This document shows positions 54,175 to 62,771 of a DNA stretch of 64,000 nt, piece by piece (the stretch's first letter is position 1; the number at the start of each line of letters is the position of its first letter). The position numbers and the translations under genes are program-made. The notes below the pieces were generated by a model. It was not told the DNA's origin. It ran no database searches and saw nothing but the letters and a program-made list of their open reading frames with translations. The DNA comes from Gordonia westfalica (lineage in GTDB: Bacteria > Actinomycetota > Actinomycetes > Mycobacteriales > Mycobacteriaceae). The stretch is taken from assembly GCF_900105725.1 (NCBI RefSeq), contig NZ_FNLM01000034.1, positions 2,356,001 through 2,420,000 on the forward strand, given 5' to 3'.

Positions 54175-55752
54175 TCACATCCGGAAGACGCCGTAGCGCG
54201 GGTCGGCCAGTGGGGCGTAGCGCGCCGTCTCGAGCGCGAGGCCGAGGAGCGTGCGGGTCTGGGCGGGGTCGACGATGCCGTCGTCCCAGAGTCGGGCCGT
54301 CGAGTAGTAGGCGTCGGACTGCTGTTCGAACTGTTCGCGGATGGGCGCCTTGAAGGCCTCTTCGTCCTCCGCCGCCCAGGTGTCCCCGGACCGCTCGATC
54401 TGGTTGCGGCGCACGGTGCCCAGCGTGTCGGCGGCCTGCGGGCCACCCATCACGGAGATGCGGGCATTGGGCCACATCCACAGGAACCGCGGCGAGTAGG
54501 CGCGGCCGCACATCGAGTAGTTGCCGGCACCGAACGAGCCGCCGACCATGACGGTGAACTTCGGGACGCGCGCGCAGGCAACCGCATTGACCATCTTGGC
54601 GCCGTTCTTGGCGATACCACCCTGCTCGTAGGCCTTGCCGACCATGAACCCGGTGATGTTCTGGAGGAAGATCAACGGGATTCGGCGCTGGTCGCAGAGC
54701 TCGATGAAATGCGCTCCCTTGAGGGCGGATTCGCTGAAGAGCACACCGTTGTTGGCGATGATGCCCACCGGATGACCGTGGATGTGGGCGAAGGCGGTGA
54801 CGAGCGTCGTACCGTAGTTCGCCTTGAACTCGGTGTATTCACCGGCGTCGCACATGATCTCGATGACCTCGCGCACGTCGTACGGGGTGCGCGAGTCGGT
54901 GGGCACCACGTCGTAGATGTCGGTCTGCGGGCGGAGGGGTTCGCGCGACGGGATGGTCTCCCACTGCGGCGCCTCACGCGGACCGAGGGTGGCGACGATC
55001 TCGCGGACCTTGGCGAGCGCCTGCTGGTCGTTGTCGACGAGGTGGTCGGTGACACCGGAGACCGACGAATGCATCGCACCGCCGCCGAGGTCCTCGGCCG
55101 AGACGTCTTCGCCGGTCGCGGCTTTCACCAGCGGCGGGCCGGCGAGGAAGATCGTGCCCTGGTTGCGGACGATGACCGTCTCGTCGCTCATCGCGGGGAC
55201 GTAGGCGCCACCGGCGGTCGAGGAACCGAGGACGGCCGCGATCTGCGGGATGCCCGCCGCACTCATGGTCGCCTGGTTGAAGAAGATGCGGCCGAAGTGG
55301 TCGCGATCCGGGAAGACCTCGTCCTGCTGCAGCAGCATCGCGCCGCCGGAGTCGACGAGGTAGATGCAGGGCAGCCGGTTGGCGGCCGCGATCTCCTGCG
55401 CCCGCAGGTGCTTCTTCACCGTCACCGGGTAGTAGGTGCCGCCGGAGACCGTGGCGTCGTTGGCCACGATCATGCATTCCCGACCGGCCACCCGGCCGAC
55501 GCCGGCGATGACGCCCGCGGCCGGAGCCTTGTCGTCGTACATCCCGAACGCGGCGAGCGGAGCGACCTCGATGAACGGCGACCCGACGTCGAGCAGGCCG
55601 TCGACGCGGTCGCGCGGCAGCAGCTTGCCGCGCGAGACGTGGCGCTCGCGCGCCTTGGCCCCACCGCCGGCGGCCACGGTCGTCAGACGCTGGTGGAGCA
55701 GGTCGAGATTCTGCTGGTGCGCGGCCCGGAAGCCGTCGATCATGCTGGTCAC
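54175..55752 (-). CDS. accD1: acyl-CoA carboxylase beta chain (carboxyltransferase)
   Basis: 525 residues. Crotonase-fold carboxyltransferase: [59 protein letters not shown], the oxyanion segments [18 protein letters not shown] and [34 protein letters not shown]. This pattern is that of methylcrotonyl-CoA carboxylase beta rather than propionyl-CoA carboxylase. It starts the operon; accA follows after 14 bp. A palindromic operator lies 12 bp before its ATG, so the whole leucine operon is probably under a TetR-type repressor, as BkaR acts in mycobacteria. Confidence 0.92.
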   Translation of the reverse strand: MTSMIDGFRAAHQQNLDLLHQRLTTVAAGGGAKARERHVSRGKLLPRDRVDGLLDVGSPFIEVAPLAAFGMYDDKAPAAGVIAGVGRVAGRECMIVANDATVSGGTYYPVTVKKHLRAQEIAAANRLPCIYLVDSGGAMLLQQDEVFPDRDHFGRIFFNQATMSAAGIPQIAAVLGSSTAGGAYVPAMSDETVIVRNQGTIFLAGPPLVKAATGEDVSAEDLGGGAMHSSVSGVTDHLVDNDQQALAKVREIVATLGPREAPQWETIPSREPLRPQTDIYDVVPTDSRTPYDVREVIEIMCDAGEYTEFKANYGTTLVTAFAHIHGHPVGIIANNGVLFSESALKGAHFIELCDQRRIPLIFLQNITGFMVGKAYEQGGIAKNGAKMVNAVACARVPKFTVMVGGSFGAGNYSMCGRAYSPRFLWMWPNARISVMGGPQAADTLGTVRRNQIERSGDTWAAEDEEAFKAPIREQFEQQSDAYYSTARLWDDGIVDPAQTRTLLGLALETARYAPLADPRYGVFRM

Positions 55753-55763
55753 CGTCGACCCTT

Positions 55764-55783
55764 CAGTTAGTTGGGATTAACTG
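55764..55783 (-). promoter_or_regulatory. CAGTTA-N8-TAACTG operator before accD1
   Basis: A 20-bp inverted repeat 12 bp upstream of the accD1 ATG, where it would overlap the transcription start or the promoter. It lies in an AT-richer patch. A TetR-type repressor of the branched-chain acid operon is the likely ligand; no such gene is within the window. Confidence 0.6.
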
Positions 55784-55840
55784 AGTGAAATCCTACTTCA
55801 TCGAGTGGCCCATGTCACCCCCGCCTCCCCCGCCACCCCC

Positions 55841-56008
55841 GCCGGCTGAGCCGGTACCGAGCGCAGCGAGGCACCGACGCTCCCCGCCGGCTGAGCCGGT
55901 ACCGAGCGCAGCGAGGCACCGCCACCCCCGCCGGCTGAGCCGGTACCGAGCGCAGCGAGGCACCGCCACCCCCGCCGGCTGAGCCGGTACCGAGCGAAGC
56001 GAGGCACC
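55841..56008 (+). repeat. repeat family C, four tandem copies
   Basis: Four 35-bp units at 55841, 55886, 55930 and 55974 (44-45 bp period), the last with one changed base, separated by C-rich 9-10 bp linkers. Each begins GCCGGCTGAGCCGG, an inverted repeat. The same unit occurs in reverse at 31820-31854. The array lies in the 411-bp divergent region between accD1 and the indolepyruvate oxidoreductase gene. Confidence 0.9.
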
Positions 56009-56039
56009 GCGTCGAAGCCCCCCCGTGGCCCCATTCGAC

Positions 56040-56053
56040 GTGACGCGCGTCAC
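56040..56053. promoter_or_regulatory. GTGACGC/GCGTCAC palindrome
   Basis: A perfect 14-bp palindrome 111 bp upstream of the indolepyruvate oxidoreductase ATG, beyond the repeat array. It could be an operator for that gene. Evidence is limited to symmetry and position. Confidence 0.4.
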
Positions 56054-56163
56054 CTCATCTCGTACTGTGGTGGCAGGCCCACCACCCCAGGGCCGCGACA
56101 ACCGATGCGTCGACCCCGGCACGACCGGAGTTGGCCACCGCACATAGAAGGCCAGGTAACCCC

Positions 56164-59100
56164 ATGACCCTCGCAGACGACCGCGCACGCTTCCAGCAGG
56201 TGCCGACCGCCGAAACACGCTCGTCCGAGCCCCGTATCGAGGGCTTCTCGCTCGACGACCGCTACGCCCGTGAGTCGGGCACGATCTATCTCTCCGGAAT
56301 CCAGGCCCTGGTCCGCATGGTCCGCGACCGCGCTCGCGTCGATCGTCGGCAGAACCTGAACACCGCATCGTTCATCTCCGGCTACGAGGGTTCGCCCCTG
56401 GCCGGCTACGACCTCGAACTCGCTCGGCGCCGCGACCTCCTCGCGCCCTACGACATCACCCACCGCCCCGGTCTGAACGAGGAGATCGCCGCGACCTCGG
56501 TGATGGGTTCACAGGTCGCCGCGCAGGTCACGGATTTGGCTCCGACTGCGGACGGCACGTCCCGCGACGGAGTCGTCGGCTACTGGTACGGCAAAGCCCC
56601 CGGCCTCGACCGCGCGACCGACGCGATCCGGCACGCCAACCTGGTCGGCACGCACCCGTCCGGTGGTGCGGTGGCGCTGGTCGGCGACGATCCGGGCGCC
56701 AAGTCCTCGACCGTGCCCTGCGCGTCGGAGATGGCCCTGGCCGACCTGTACATCCCGATCCTCTACCCCGCCGATTCGCAGGACATCCTCGACCTCGGCG
56801 TGCACGCGGCGATCATGAGCCGCGTCAGCGGGCTGTGGACGTCGCTGAAGATCTCGGCCCACGTCGCCGACGGCGCGTCGACCGCCCACGTCGATCCGGA
56901 ACGGATCATCCCCGCCCACGGCGATCTCGGACGTAGCCCGCATGTACCCAGCGGCCGGTTGCTCGGCGCCAATCTGATGGAGCTCGAACAGAATCAGCTC
57001 ACCACGCGCATCCCCCGCGCCCTGGAGTACGCGCGGCTCAACGGGATCAACAAGATCGTGGTGTCGACGCCCGACGACCGGATCGGCATCGTCGCCGCAG
57101 GAAAGACCTACCTCGATCTTCGAGAGGCCCTGCGCCTCATGCACATCACCGACGACGATCTGCGCCGCCTCGGCATCCGGATCCTCAAGCTCGGGATGGT
57201 CTACCCCATCGAACGGGACATCCTGAACCGCTTCATGTTCGACACCGCGCGCGGCGATCTCGACGAGGTCATCGTCATCGAGGAGAAGCGCGATTTCATC
57301 GAGACGATGATGCGCGACATCCTGTTCCGGCATCCGCGCGCACCGCGCATCGTCGGCAAGGTCCACGAGGACGGGTCGACCCTGTTCTCCCGCTTCGGCG
57401 AACTCGACGTCGACGCCGTCACCCGCGGTCTCGCGGATCGTCTCGCGCGGCATCACGTCGACGCCGCTCAGGCGTGGATCGACGCCAAGTCGCGGCGTCG
57501 TACCCGGATCGAGCTGCCACTCGCCGTACGCACCCCGTACTTCTGTTCGGGTTGCCCGCACAACAGCTCGACCAAGGTCTCCGAGGACACGCTCGTCGGC
57601 GCCGGGATCGGTTGTCACGCGATGGTTCTGCTGATGGACCCGCGCCAGGTCGGCGACGTCGCCGGCATCACACAGATGGGTGGCGAAGGCGCACAATGGA
57701 TCGGCATGGCGCCGTTCGTGTCGGCCGGCCACTTCGTCCAGAACGTCGGCGACGGCACGTTCATGCACTCGGGATCGCTGGCACTGCGGGCCGCGGTCGC
57801 GTCCGGCGAGAACATCACCTACAAGCTGCTCTACAACGGCACGGTCGCGATGACCGGCGGTCAGGACCCGGTCGGCGAGATGGACCTGCCACGGTTGACC
57901 TCTCTCCTGATCGACGAGGGCGTCCGCAAGATCGTGGTGACCACGGACGACCCGAAACGTACTCGGACGCTGGGACTCCCGAAGGGCGTGGAGGTCCGTC
58001 ATCGGGACGAGATGCTCGACGTCCAGACCGAACTCGCCGGCGTACCCGGTGTGACCGTCCTCGTCCACGACCAGCACTGCGCCGCGGAGAAACGCCGGAA
58101 GCGCAAGCGCGGCACCATGCCCACGCCGACGACGCGTGTGATGATCAACGAGCGCATCTGTGAGGGGTGCGGCGACTGCGGCGAGAAGTCGAACTGCCTG
58201 TCGGTGCATCCGGTACCGACCGAGTTCGGCCGCAAGACGCAGATCGACCAGAGTTCGTGCAACCTCGACTACTCGTGTCTGAAGGGCGACTGCCCGTCGT
58301 TCGTCACCGTCTCGCCAGGCACGACGCGGACGCGGGCGCGCGCCACCGACATCCCCGACGCGCTGCTGCCGGAACCGGCGCTGCCCGCAGTACGCGACAC
58401 GTTCTCCCTCCGTGTCACCGGCATCGGCGGCACCGGTGTGGTGACCGTGTCGCAGGTGCTGGCCACGGCCGCGGTGCTCGACGGTCACGCCGCACGCACC
58501 GTCGACATGACGGGGCTCGCGCAGAAGGGCGGTGCCGTCGTCAGCGACATCAAGATCGCACCGCACGACGTCGAGCAGGCCGCCAAGGTGGCCACCGATG
58601 ACTGCGACCTCTACCTCGTCTGCGACCCCCTGGTCGGGACCGACCCGGTGAATCTGAAGGTCGCGGCACCGGAGAAGACCGTGGCCGTGGTGTCCACGAC
58701 GCAGGTGCCGACCGGGCTCATGGTCATCGACACCTCGGTCGGCTTCCCCGCGGAAACCGCGATCCATTCGGCGATCGACGCGAAGGTGACACGCGGCCTC
58801 TACCTGGATTCCGGTGCGCTGTCGACGGCACTGTTCGGCGATGAGCAGTTCGCCAACATGCTCATGGTCGGGGCCGCGTACCAGGCGGGCTCCCTGGCCA
58901 TCTCGGCGTCGTCGATCGAGCGGGCGATCGAGCTGAACGGGGTCGCGGTCGACGCCAACGTGCAGGCCTTCCGGCGGGGACGCCAGGCCGTCGCCGATGC
59001 GGACGCCGTGTCGGCGACCATCTCCTCGCTGCACGGCGCGTCGACCTCGGAACCCGAGCCGAGCGAACACGCGATGAGCGTGGTCCGTGCGCGCGGTGTC

Positions 59101-59727
59101 GACGACGAACTGTTGCGCACCGTCGCGATCCGCTATGACGAGCTGATCGCCCACTCCGACGAGCGGTACGCGCGTGAGTATCTCGACATCGTCGAGCGCG
59201 TGCACCGCAGCGCCGGGCAGGTCGCGTTCACCGATGCGGTGGCGCGCAATCTGTTCAAGCTGATGGCCTACAAGGACGAGTACGAGGTGGCACGCCTGAC
59301 GCAGGATGCCGCGTTCGCGGCGAAGGTGGCCGATGCGTTCGGCGACGACGCCGAGGTCGCCGTGCGGCTGCATCCGCCGACCCTGCGCCGGATGGGTATG
59401 CGCGAGAAGATGTCTCTCGGCCCGTGGGCCGACCGGCCGCTCGCCGGCCTCGCGAAGATGAAGCGACTCCGCGGAACGGCGCTCGACCCGTTCGGCCGCA
59501 ACGAGATCCGCCGCACCGAGCGCGAGCTGATCGCCGAGTACCGGCAGATCGTCGACGCACTGCTGGCCGGGATCGGGAACGGCGCGATCGGTGAGTCGCA
59601 GCTCCCGACCGTCGTCGAGCTGGCCGGCTTGCCCGACATGGTGCGCGGCTACGAGAGCGTGAAGATGCGCAACGTCGAGAAGTATCGGGCGGAGGTCGGC
59701 CGGCTGCGTCAGGCCCTGGGCGTCTGA
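56164..59727 (+). CDS. indolepyruvate ferredoxin oxidoreductase, fused form
   Basis: 1187 residues, a single-chain 2-oxoacid:ferredoxin oxidoreductase. N-terminal pyrimidine/transketolase-like domain (TASFISGYEGSPLAGYDLELAR), TPP domain (CSGCPHNSSTK, about 459; MGGEGAQWIGM; GDGTFMHSGSLALRAA), a ferredoxin-like cluster (ICEGCGDCGEKSNCLSV...CLKGDCPSF, about 664-710) and a gamma domain (VTGIGGTGVVTVSQVL, about 750), then a DUF6537-like tail. It decarboxylates indolepyruvate or branched 2-oxoacids to acyl-CoA and reduces ferredoxin. The ATG at 56164 starts the conserved N-terminus; upstream codons lie beyond a weak site. Divergent from the leucine operon, so branched-chain 2-oxoacids are a plausible substrate. 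Confidence 0.93.
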   Translation: MTLADDRARFQQVPTAETRSSEPRIEGFSLDDRYARESGTIYLSGIQALVRMVRDRARVDRRQNLNTASFISGYEGSPLAGYDLELARRRDLLAPYDITHRPGLNEEIAATSVMGSQVAAQVTDLAPTADGTSRDGVVGYWYGKAPGLDRATDAIRHANLVGTHPSGGAVALVGDDPGAKSSTVPCASEMALADLYIPILYPADSQDILDLGVHAAIMSRVSGLWTSLKISAHVADGASTAHVDPERIIPAHGDLGRSPHVPSGRLLGANLMELEQNQLTTRIPRALEYARLNGINKIVVSTPDDRIGIVAAGKTYLDLREALRLMHITDDDLRRLGIRILKLGMVYPIERDILNRFMFDTARGDLDEVIVIEEKRDFIETMMRDILFRHPRAPRIVGKVHEDGSTLFSRFGELDVDAVTRGLADRLARHHVDAAQAWIDAKSRRRTRIELPLAVRTPYFCSGCPHNSSTKVSEDTLVGAGIGCHAMVLLMDPRQVGDVAGITQMGGEGAQWIGMAPFVSAGHFVQNVGDGTFMHSGSLALRAAVASGENITYKLLYNGTVAMTGGQDPVGEMDLPRLTSLLIDEGVRKIVVTTDDPKRTRTLGLPKGVEVRHRDEMLDVQTELAGVPGVTVLVHDQHCAAEKRRKRKRGTMPTPTTRVMINERICEGCGDCGEKSNCLSVHPVPTEFGRKTQIDQSSCNLDYSCLKGDCPSFVTVSPGTTRTRARATDIPDALLPEPALPAVRDTFSLRVTGIGGTGVVTVSQVLATAAVLDGHAARTVDMTGLAQKGGAVVSDIKIAPHDVEQAAKVATDDCDLYLVCDPLVGTDPVNLKVAAPEKTVAVVSTTQVPTGLMVIDTSVGFPAETAIHSAIDAKVTRGLYLDSGALSTALFGDEQFANMLMVGAAYQAGSLAISASSIERAIELNGVAVDANVQAFRRGRQAVADADAVSATISSLHGASTSEPEPSEHAMSVVRARGVDDELLRTVAIRYDELIAHSDERYAREYLDIVERVHRSAGQVAFTDAVARNLFKLMAYKDEYEVARLTQDAAFAAKVADAFGDDAEVAVRLHPPTLRRMGMREKMSLGPWADRPLAGLAKMKRLRGTALDPFGRNEIRRTERELIAEYRQIVDALLAGIGNGAIGESQLPTVVELAGLPDMVRGYESVKMRNVEKYRAEVGRLRQALGV

Positions 59728-59751
59728 CACACCGCCCGGGCGGTACCCGGG

Positions 59752-59936
59752 CTGGAATCCGCCCCTGAAAACCACCCGCCCCTGCGATCCGCCCCCGAAA
59801 ACGACCCCTGAAGACGACCCCTCAGCGGCTGCCCACCGACGACCGCTGGTCGCGGCGGGGCGCTGGAGGGTGGATTCCAGGGGCGCATTTCGGACCGGGG
59901 TGGATTTCGGGGGCGCATTTCAGGGGTGTATTTCAG
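59752..59936. repeat. repeat family D, inverted array
   Basis: Left half has units such as GAATCCGCCCCTGAAAACCAC and CCGCCCCCGAAAACGACC; right half has their near reverse complements, GGTGGATTCCAGGGGCG, GGTGGATTTCGGGGGCG and ATTTCAGGGGTGTATTTCAG. The whole is a large imperfect hairpin between two convergent genes. The right end supplies the last codons and stop of the PrmC-like gene. Confidence 0.8.
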
Positions 59937-60750
59937 CGCGCCGCCGGAAGCGGGCGACCACCGTCTGACCGTCGTCGCCGGGGACGGCGTCGATGTCGAA
60001 CGACCGCAGGTACCCGTCACGCACGGCGACGGCGTCGAACTGTACGACGTTCATCTCGATGAACAGGATTCCGGTGCCGGACAGCCATGTCTGCGCATCG
60101 ACGATCAGCGCGTCGACGTGGTCGAGGCCGTCGACGCCCCCGGTGAGCGCACGTCGCGGTTCGTGATCGCGCGCTTCCGGAGCCAAGAGATCGAAGGCGT
60201 GTTCGGGGACGTACGGCGGGACGGCGGCGATCACGTCGACGCGACCGCGAAGCGACGCGGGTACCGCGTCGAACCCGATCCCGTGATGGATCTGCGCATG
60301 ATCGGGCAGGTTCCGGCGGGCATGGACGAGCGCGTCGGCGGCGATGTCGGCCGCGTGTATCCGCGCGCCCCCGACGACGGCGGCCACGGCGGAAGCGATC
60401 GGCGCCACCCCGCAGAACGCCTCGAGGACAACAGGTTCGGGATGCCGCGACGCCGCCTTGACGGCCTCCCCGGCCAACAACAGCGTCCGCTGCCGCGGTA
60501 CGAACACCCCTGGTCCGACGCTTAGCCGGAGATCCCCGAACTGCACATGCCCGAGGAGATGTTCGAGGGGTTCACCGGCAATCCGCCGGGAACTCAGATC
60601 GTCGAGTTCGTCTGCATCGGAGGCGTGTCGGCGGAGCAACTCGGCCTCGTCATCGGCGAACACACAGCCGGCACGACGAAGTGCAATCACCAGCGGGTCG
60701 TCGACGAGACCCGCCGGTTGCACATGTCCGTCAGGAAGGTGTGGCGTCAT
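59920..60750 (-). CDS. PrmC/HemK-like methyltransferase with VPPY in place of NPPY
   Basis: 276 residues with a Rossmann methyltransferase fold. PrmC-type features: GVFVPRQRTLLL (like the IPRPET region), motif I VVLEAFCGVAPIAS, and HAADIAADAL. The catalytic signature NPPY is VPPY here (residues 177-180), so the Asn that holds the target amide is missing. It may therefore not modify release-factor glutamine. The start overlaps the stop of the upstream membrane protein gene by 20 bp. The terminal AEIHP and the stop come from repeat family D. Confidence 0.82.
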   Translation of the reverse strand: MTPHLPDGHVQPAGLVDDPLVIALRRAGCVFADDEAELLRRHASDADELDDLSSRRIAGEPLEHLLGHVQFGDLRLSVGPGVFVPRQRTLLLAGEAVKAASRHPEPVVLEAFCGVAPIASAVAAVVGGARIHAADIAADALVHARRNLPDHAQIHHGIGFDAVPASLRGRVDVIAAVPPYVPEHAFDLLAPEARDHEPRRALTGGVDGLDHVDALIVDAQTWLSGTGILFIEMNVVQFDAVAVRDGYLRSFDIDAVPGDDGQTVVARFRRRAEIHP

Positions 60751-61423
60751 CCTTCTTGAGACCGTACAAGAACGACGCCGTCATGAGCAGCGCCACCTGC
60801 ACGAATCCGAAGATCAGCCCGAGGATGGCGCCTGCCCCGAGCTCGACGAACGGCGGCATGACCAACGCCGACGCGAACAGTGCCAACCACCCGGCGAGCG
60901 CGATCACGGCGAGGAAGGGCAGGGCCCTTCGGTACCGGGGAACCAGCACGAACGTCGTCGCGACCCCGACGACGCCGAGCAGGATGAAGAACTTGCCCGG
61001 GTTCAGCACGACGTCCTCGGAGAAGAACCCGGGGACACTGCCCAGCCCGTCTCCGAAATTGCGGCCCCACGGGTCGATCCCCTGCTGGGGCCCGGCAGAC
61101 ACGTTGATCCAACTGACGAAGCCCATGAAGTAGGTGACGACGCCGGCGACCGCGGCGGCGAACGCGAAGATCACCGACAGATCGGGTCGCGCCGCCGTGC
61201 GTTGCGGTCCCATGCCGGGTGCGGGACCCCAGCCACCGGTCGGATACTGGTTCTGCGGTCCCGGAGGACCCCACTGCTGCCCGGGGACCCCGCCGGTGGG
61301 CGGGCCGCCCTGAACCTGCGCGGTCTCATCCGGGTTGCCGGGGAAACCGCCGGACGGCGGGGGACCCGGTGGGGCCGGCGACCACTGACCGCCCTGCTGC
61401 TGGTTGGGATCGCCTGGGTTCAC
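60731..61423 (-). CDS. Pro/Gly-rich four-helix membrane protein (DUF5336-like)
   Basis: 230 residues. Pro/Gly/Gln-rich N-terminus (1-95), then four membrane helices (FAFAAAVAGVVTYFMGF, FFILLGVVGVATTFVLVP, LPFLAVIALAGWLALFASALV, LGLIFGFVQVALLMTASFLYGL) and a short charged end. The layout resembles the 34-kDa antigen/DUF5336 proteins, but only moderately. GTG at 61423 has GAGGAG 6-7 nt upstream. Function unknown. Confidence 0.75.
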   Translation of the reverse strand: MNPGDPNQQQGGQWSPAPPGPPPSGGFPGNPDETAQVQGGPPTGGVPGQQWGPPGPQNQYPTGGWGPAPGMGPQRTAARPDLSVIFAFAAAVAGVVTYFMGFVSWINVSAGPQQGIDPWGRNFGDGLGSVPGFFSEDVVLNPGKFFILLGVVGVATTFVLVPRYRRALPFLAVIALAGWLALFASALVMPPFVELGAGAILGLIFGFVQVALLMTASFLYGLKKDDATPS

Positions 61424-61480
61424 CGCAAACTCCTCGTCGTCGCGACCTGCGGGCCAGCGTAAGCCGGTCGCGGAATTGTC

Positions 61481-61517
61481 GAGGCAGTTTGCGCCGGTAA
61501 CCGGCGCAAACTGCCTC
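61481..61517 (-). terminator. 18-bp palindrome after the acyl-CoA dehydrogenase gene
   Basis: Perfect 18-bp arms (61481-61498 with 61500-61517) with a single-base centre, 19 bp downstream of the acyl-CoA dehydrogenase stop. Its position fits a terminator. Its arms contain GGCAGTTTGCGCC, and its near-perfect symmetry without a normal loop resembles the other hairpin elements of this window. Confidence 0.6.
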
Positions 61518-61535
61518 AACTCCTCGCCCCGGGGC

Positions 61536-62771
61536 TCACCGCCGCAGTTCGGACTTGGCGATCGTGCGGAGATGCACCTCGTCCGGGCCGTCGAAGATGC
61601 GCATCGCGCGGTGCCATCCGTACATAGCGGCCAACGGCACGTCGTCGCTGACGCCGGCTCCGCCGTGGACCTGGATGGCACGGTCGATGACCTCGAGCGC
61701 CACCCGCGGCACCGACACCTTGGCGGCCGAGACGTACGGCGCGGCAGCCTTGTTGCCGAGTTGATCGATCGTCTTGGCGGCCAGCTGGCACAGCAGGCGC
61801 GCCTGGTCGATCGCGATGCGCGATTCGGCGATCTGCTGCTGGACGACGCCCTGCTCGGCCAGCGGCTTGCCGAAGGCGACGCGCGCCTTCGACCGCTGGA
61901 CCAGGTGGTGCAGTGCTCGTTCGGCAGCGCCGAGCGCGCGCATGCAGTGGTGGATGCGACCGGGTCCGAGTCGCGCCTGTGCCAACGCGAAACCGGCCCC
62001 CTCCTCGCCGAGCAGATTCTCGACGGGAACCCGCACGTTCTCGTAGACGACCTCGACGTGGCCGTGCTGGTCGTGGCGACCGAACACCGGCACGTCGCGC
62101 ACCACGGTGACCCCGGGGGTGTCGATCGGGACCAGCACCATCGACTGCTGCCTATGCGTCGCGGCGTCGAAATCGGTCTTGCCCATGACGATGAGCAGCT
62201 TGCAGCGCGGGTCGGCCGCGCCGCTGGTCCACCACTTCCGGCCGTTGATGACGTAGGAGTCGCCGTCACGTTCGATGCTGGTCTCGATGTTGGTCGCGTC
62301 GGAACTCGCGACGTCCTTCTCGGTCATCGAGAACGCCGACCGGATCGTGCCGTCGAGAAGCGGCTCGAGCCAGGTCTGCTTCTGCTCGTCGGTGCCGAAC
62401 AGGTGCAGCAGCTCCATGTTGCCGGTGTCGGGCGCCGCGCCGTTCACGGCTTCCGGCGCCAGATGCAGGCTCCAGCCGGTGATCTCGGCCAGACCGGCGT
62501 AGTCGAGCTGGCTGATCCCGGATTCCGCCGGCAGGAACAGATTCCACAGGCCACGTGCCCGCGCCTTCTGCTTCAGCTCTTCGACGACCGCAGGCACATC
62601 GTGATCGTCGGGACCGCCGGAACCGCGCTCCTGCTCATAACGCTCCTCCGCCGGGAAGACGTCGGAGTGCATGAACGCGATGAGTTCGTCACGCAGTTCG
62701 AGCGCCTTCGACGACGGCCGGAGGTCGAGGGTCTCGGCCGGTGTGCGGGCGGTCAGGTCGGGCTGGATCAC
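61536..62771 (-). CDS. acyl-CoA dehydrogenase family protein (ACAD10/11-like)
   Basis: 411 residues. ACAD fold with the extended N-terminus of the ACAD11-like group (LIAFMHSDVFPAEERYEQER), FSMTEKDVASSDATNIETSI, WWTSGAADPRCKLLIVMGKTD, ARLGPGRIHHCMRALGAAERAL and the C-terminal QVHGGAGVSDDVPLAAMYGWHRAMRIFDGPDEVHLRTIA. These enzymes often act on branched, long or 4-hydroxy acyl-CoA. The ATG overlaps the stop of the acyl-CoA ligase gene (ATGA), so ligase and dehydrogenase act in one pathway. Confidence 0.9.
   Translation of the reverse strand: MIQPDLTARTPAETLDLRPSSKALELRDELIAFMHSDVFPAEERYEQERGSGGPDDHDVPAVVEELKQKARARGLWNLFLPAESGISQLDYAGLAEITGWSLHLAPEAVNGAAPDTGNMELLHLFGTDEQKQTWLEPLLDGTIRSAFSMTEKDVASSDATNIETSIERDGDSYVINGRKWWTSGAADPRCKLLIVMGKTDFDAATHRQQSMVLVPIDTPGVTVVRDVPVFGRHDQHGHVEVVYENVRVPVENLLGEEGAGFALAQARLGPGRIHHCMRALGAAERALHHLVQRSKARVAFGKPLAEQGVVQQQIAESRIAIDQARLLCQLAAKTIDQLGNKAAAPYVSAAKVSVPRVALEVIDRAIQVHGGAGVSDDVPLAAMYGWHRAMRIFDGPDEVHLRTIAKSELRR

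Noticed and set aside
56509..59775. Long open frame (1088 codons) on the minus strand opposite the indolepyruvate oxidoreductase
   Set aside because: Antisense shadow of a strongly conserved gene with complete motifs on the plus strand.
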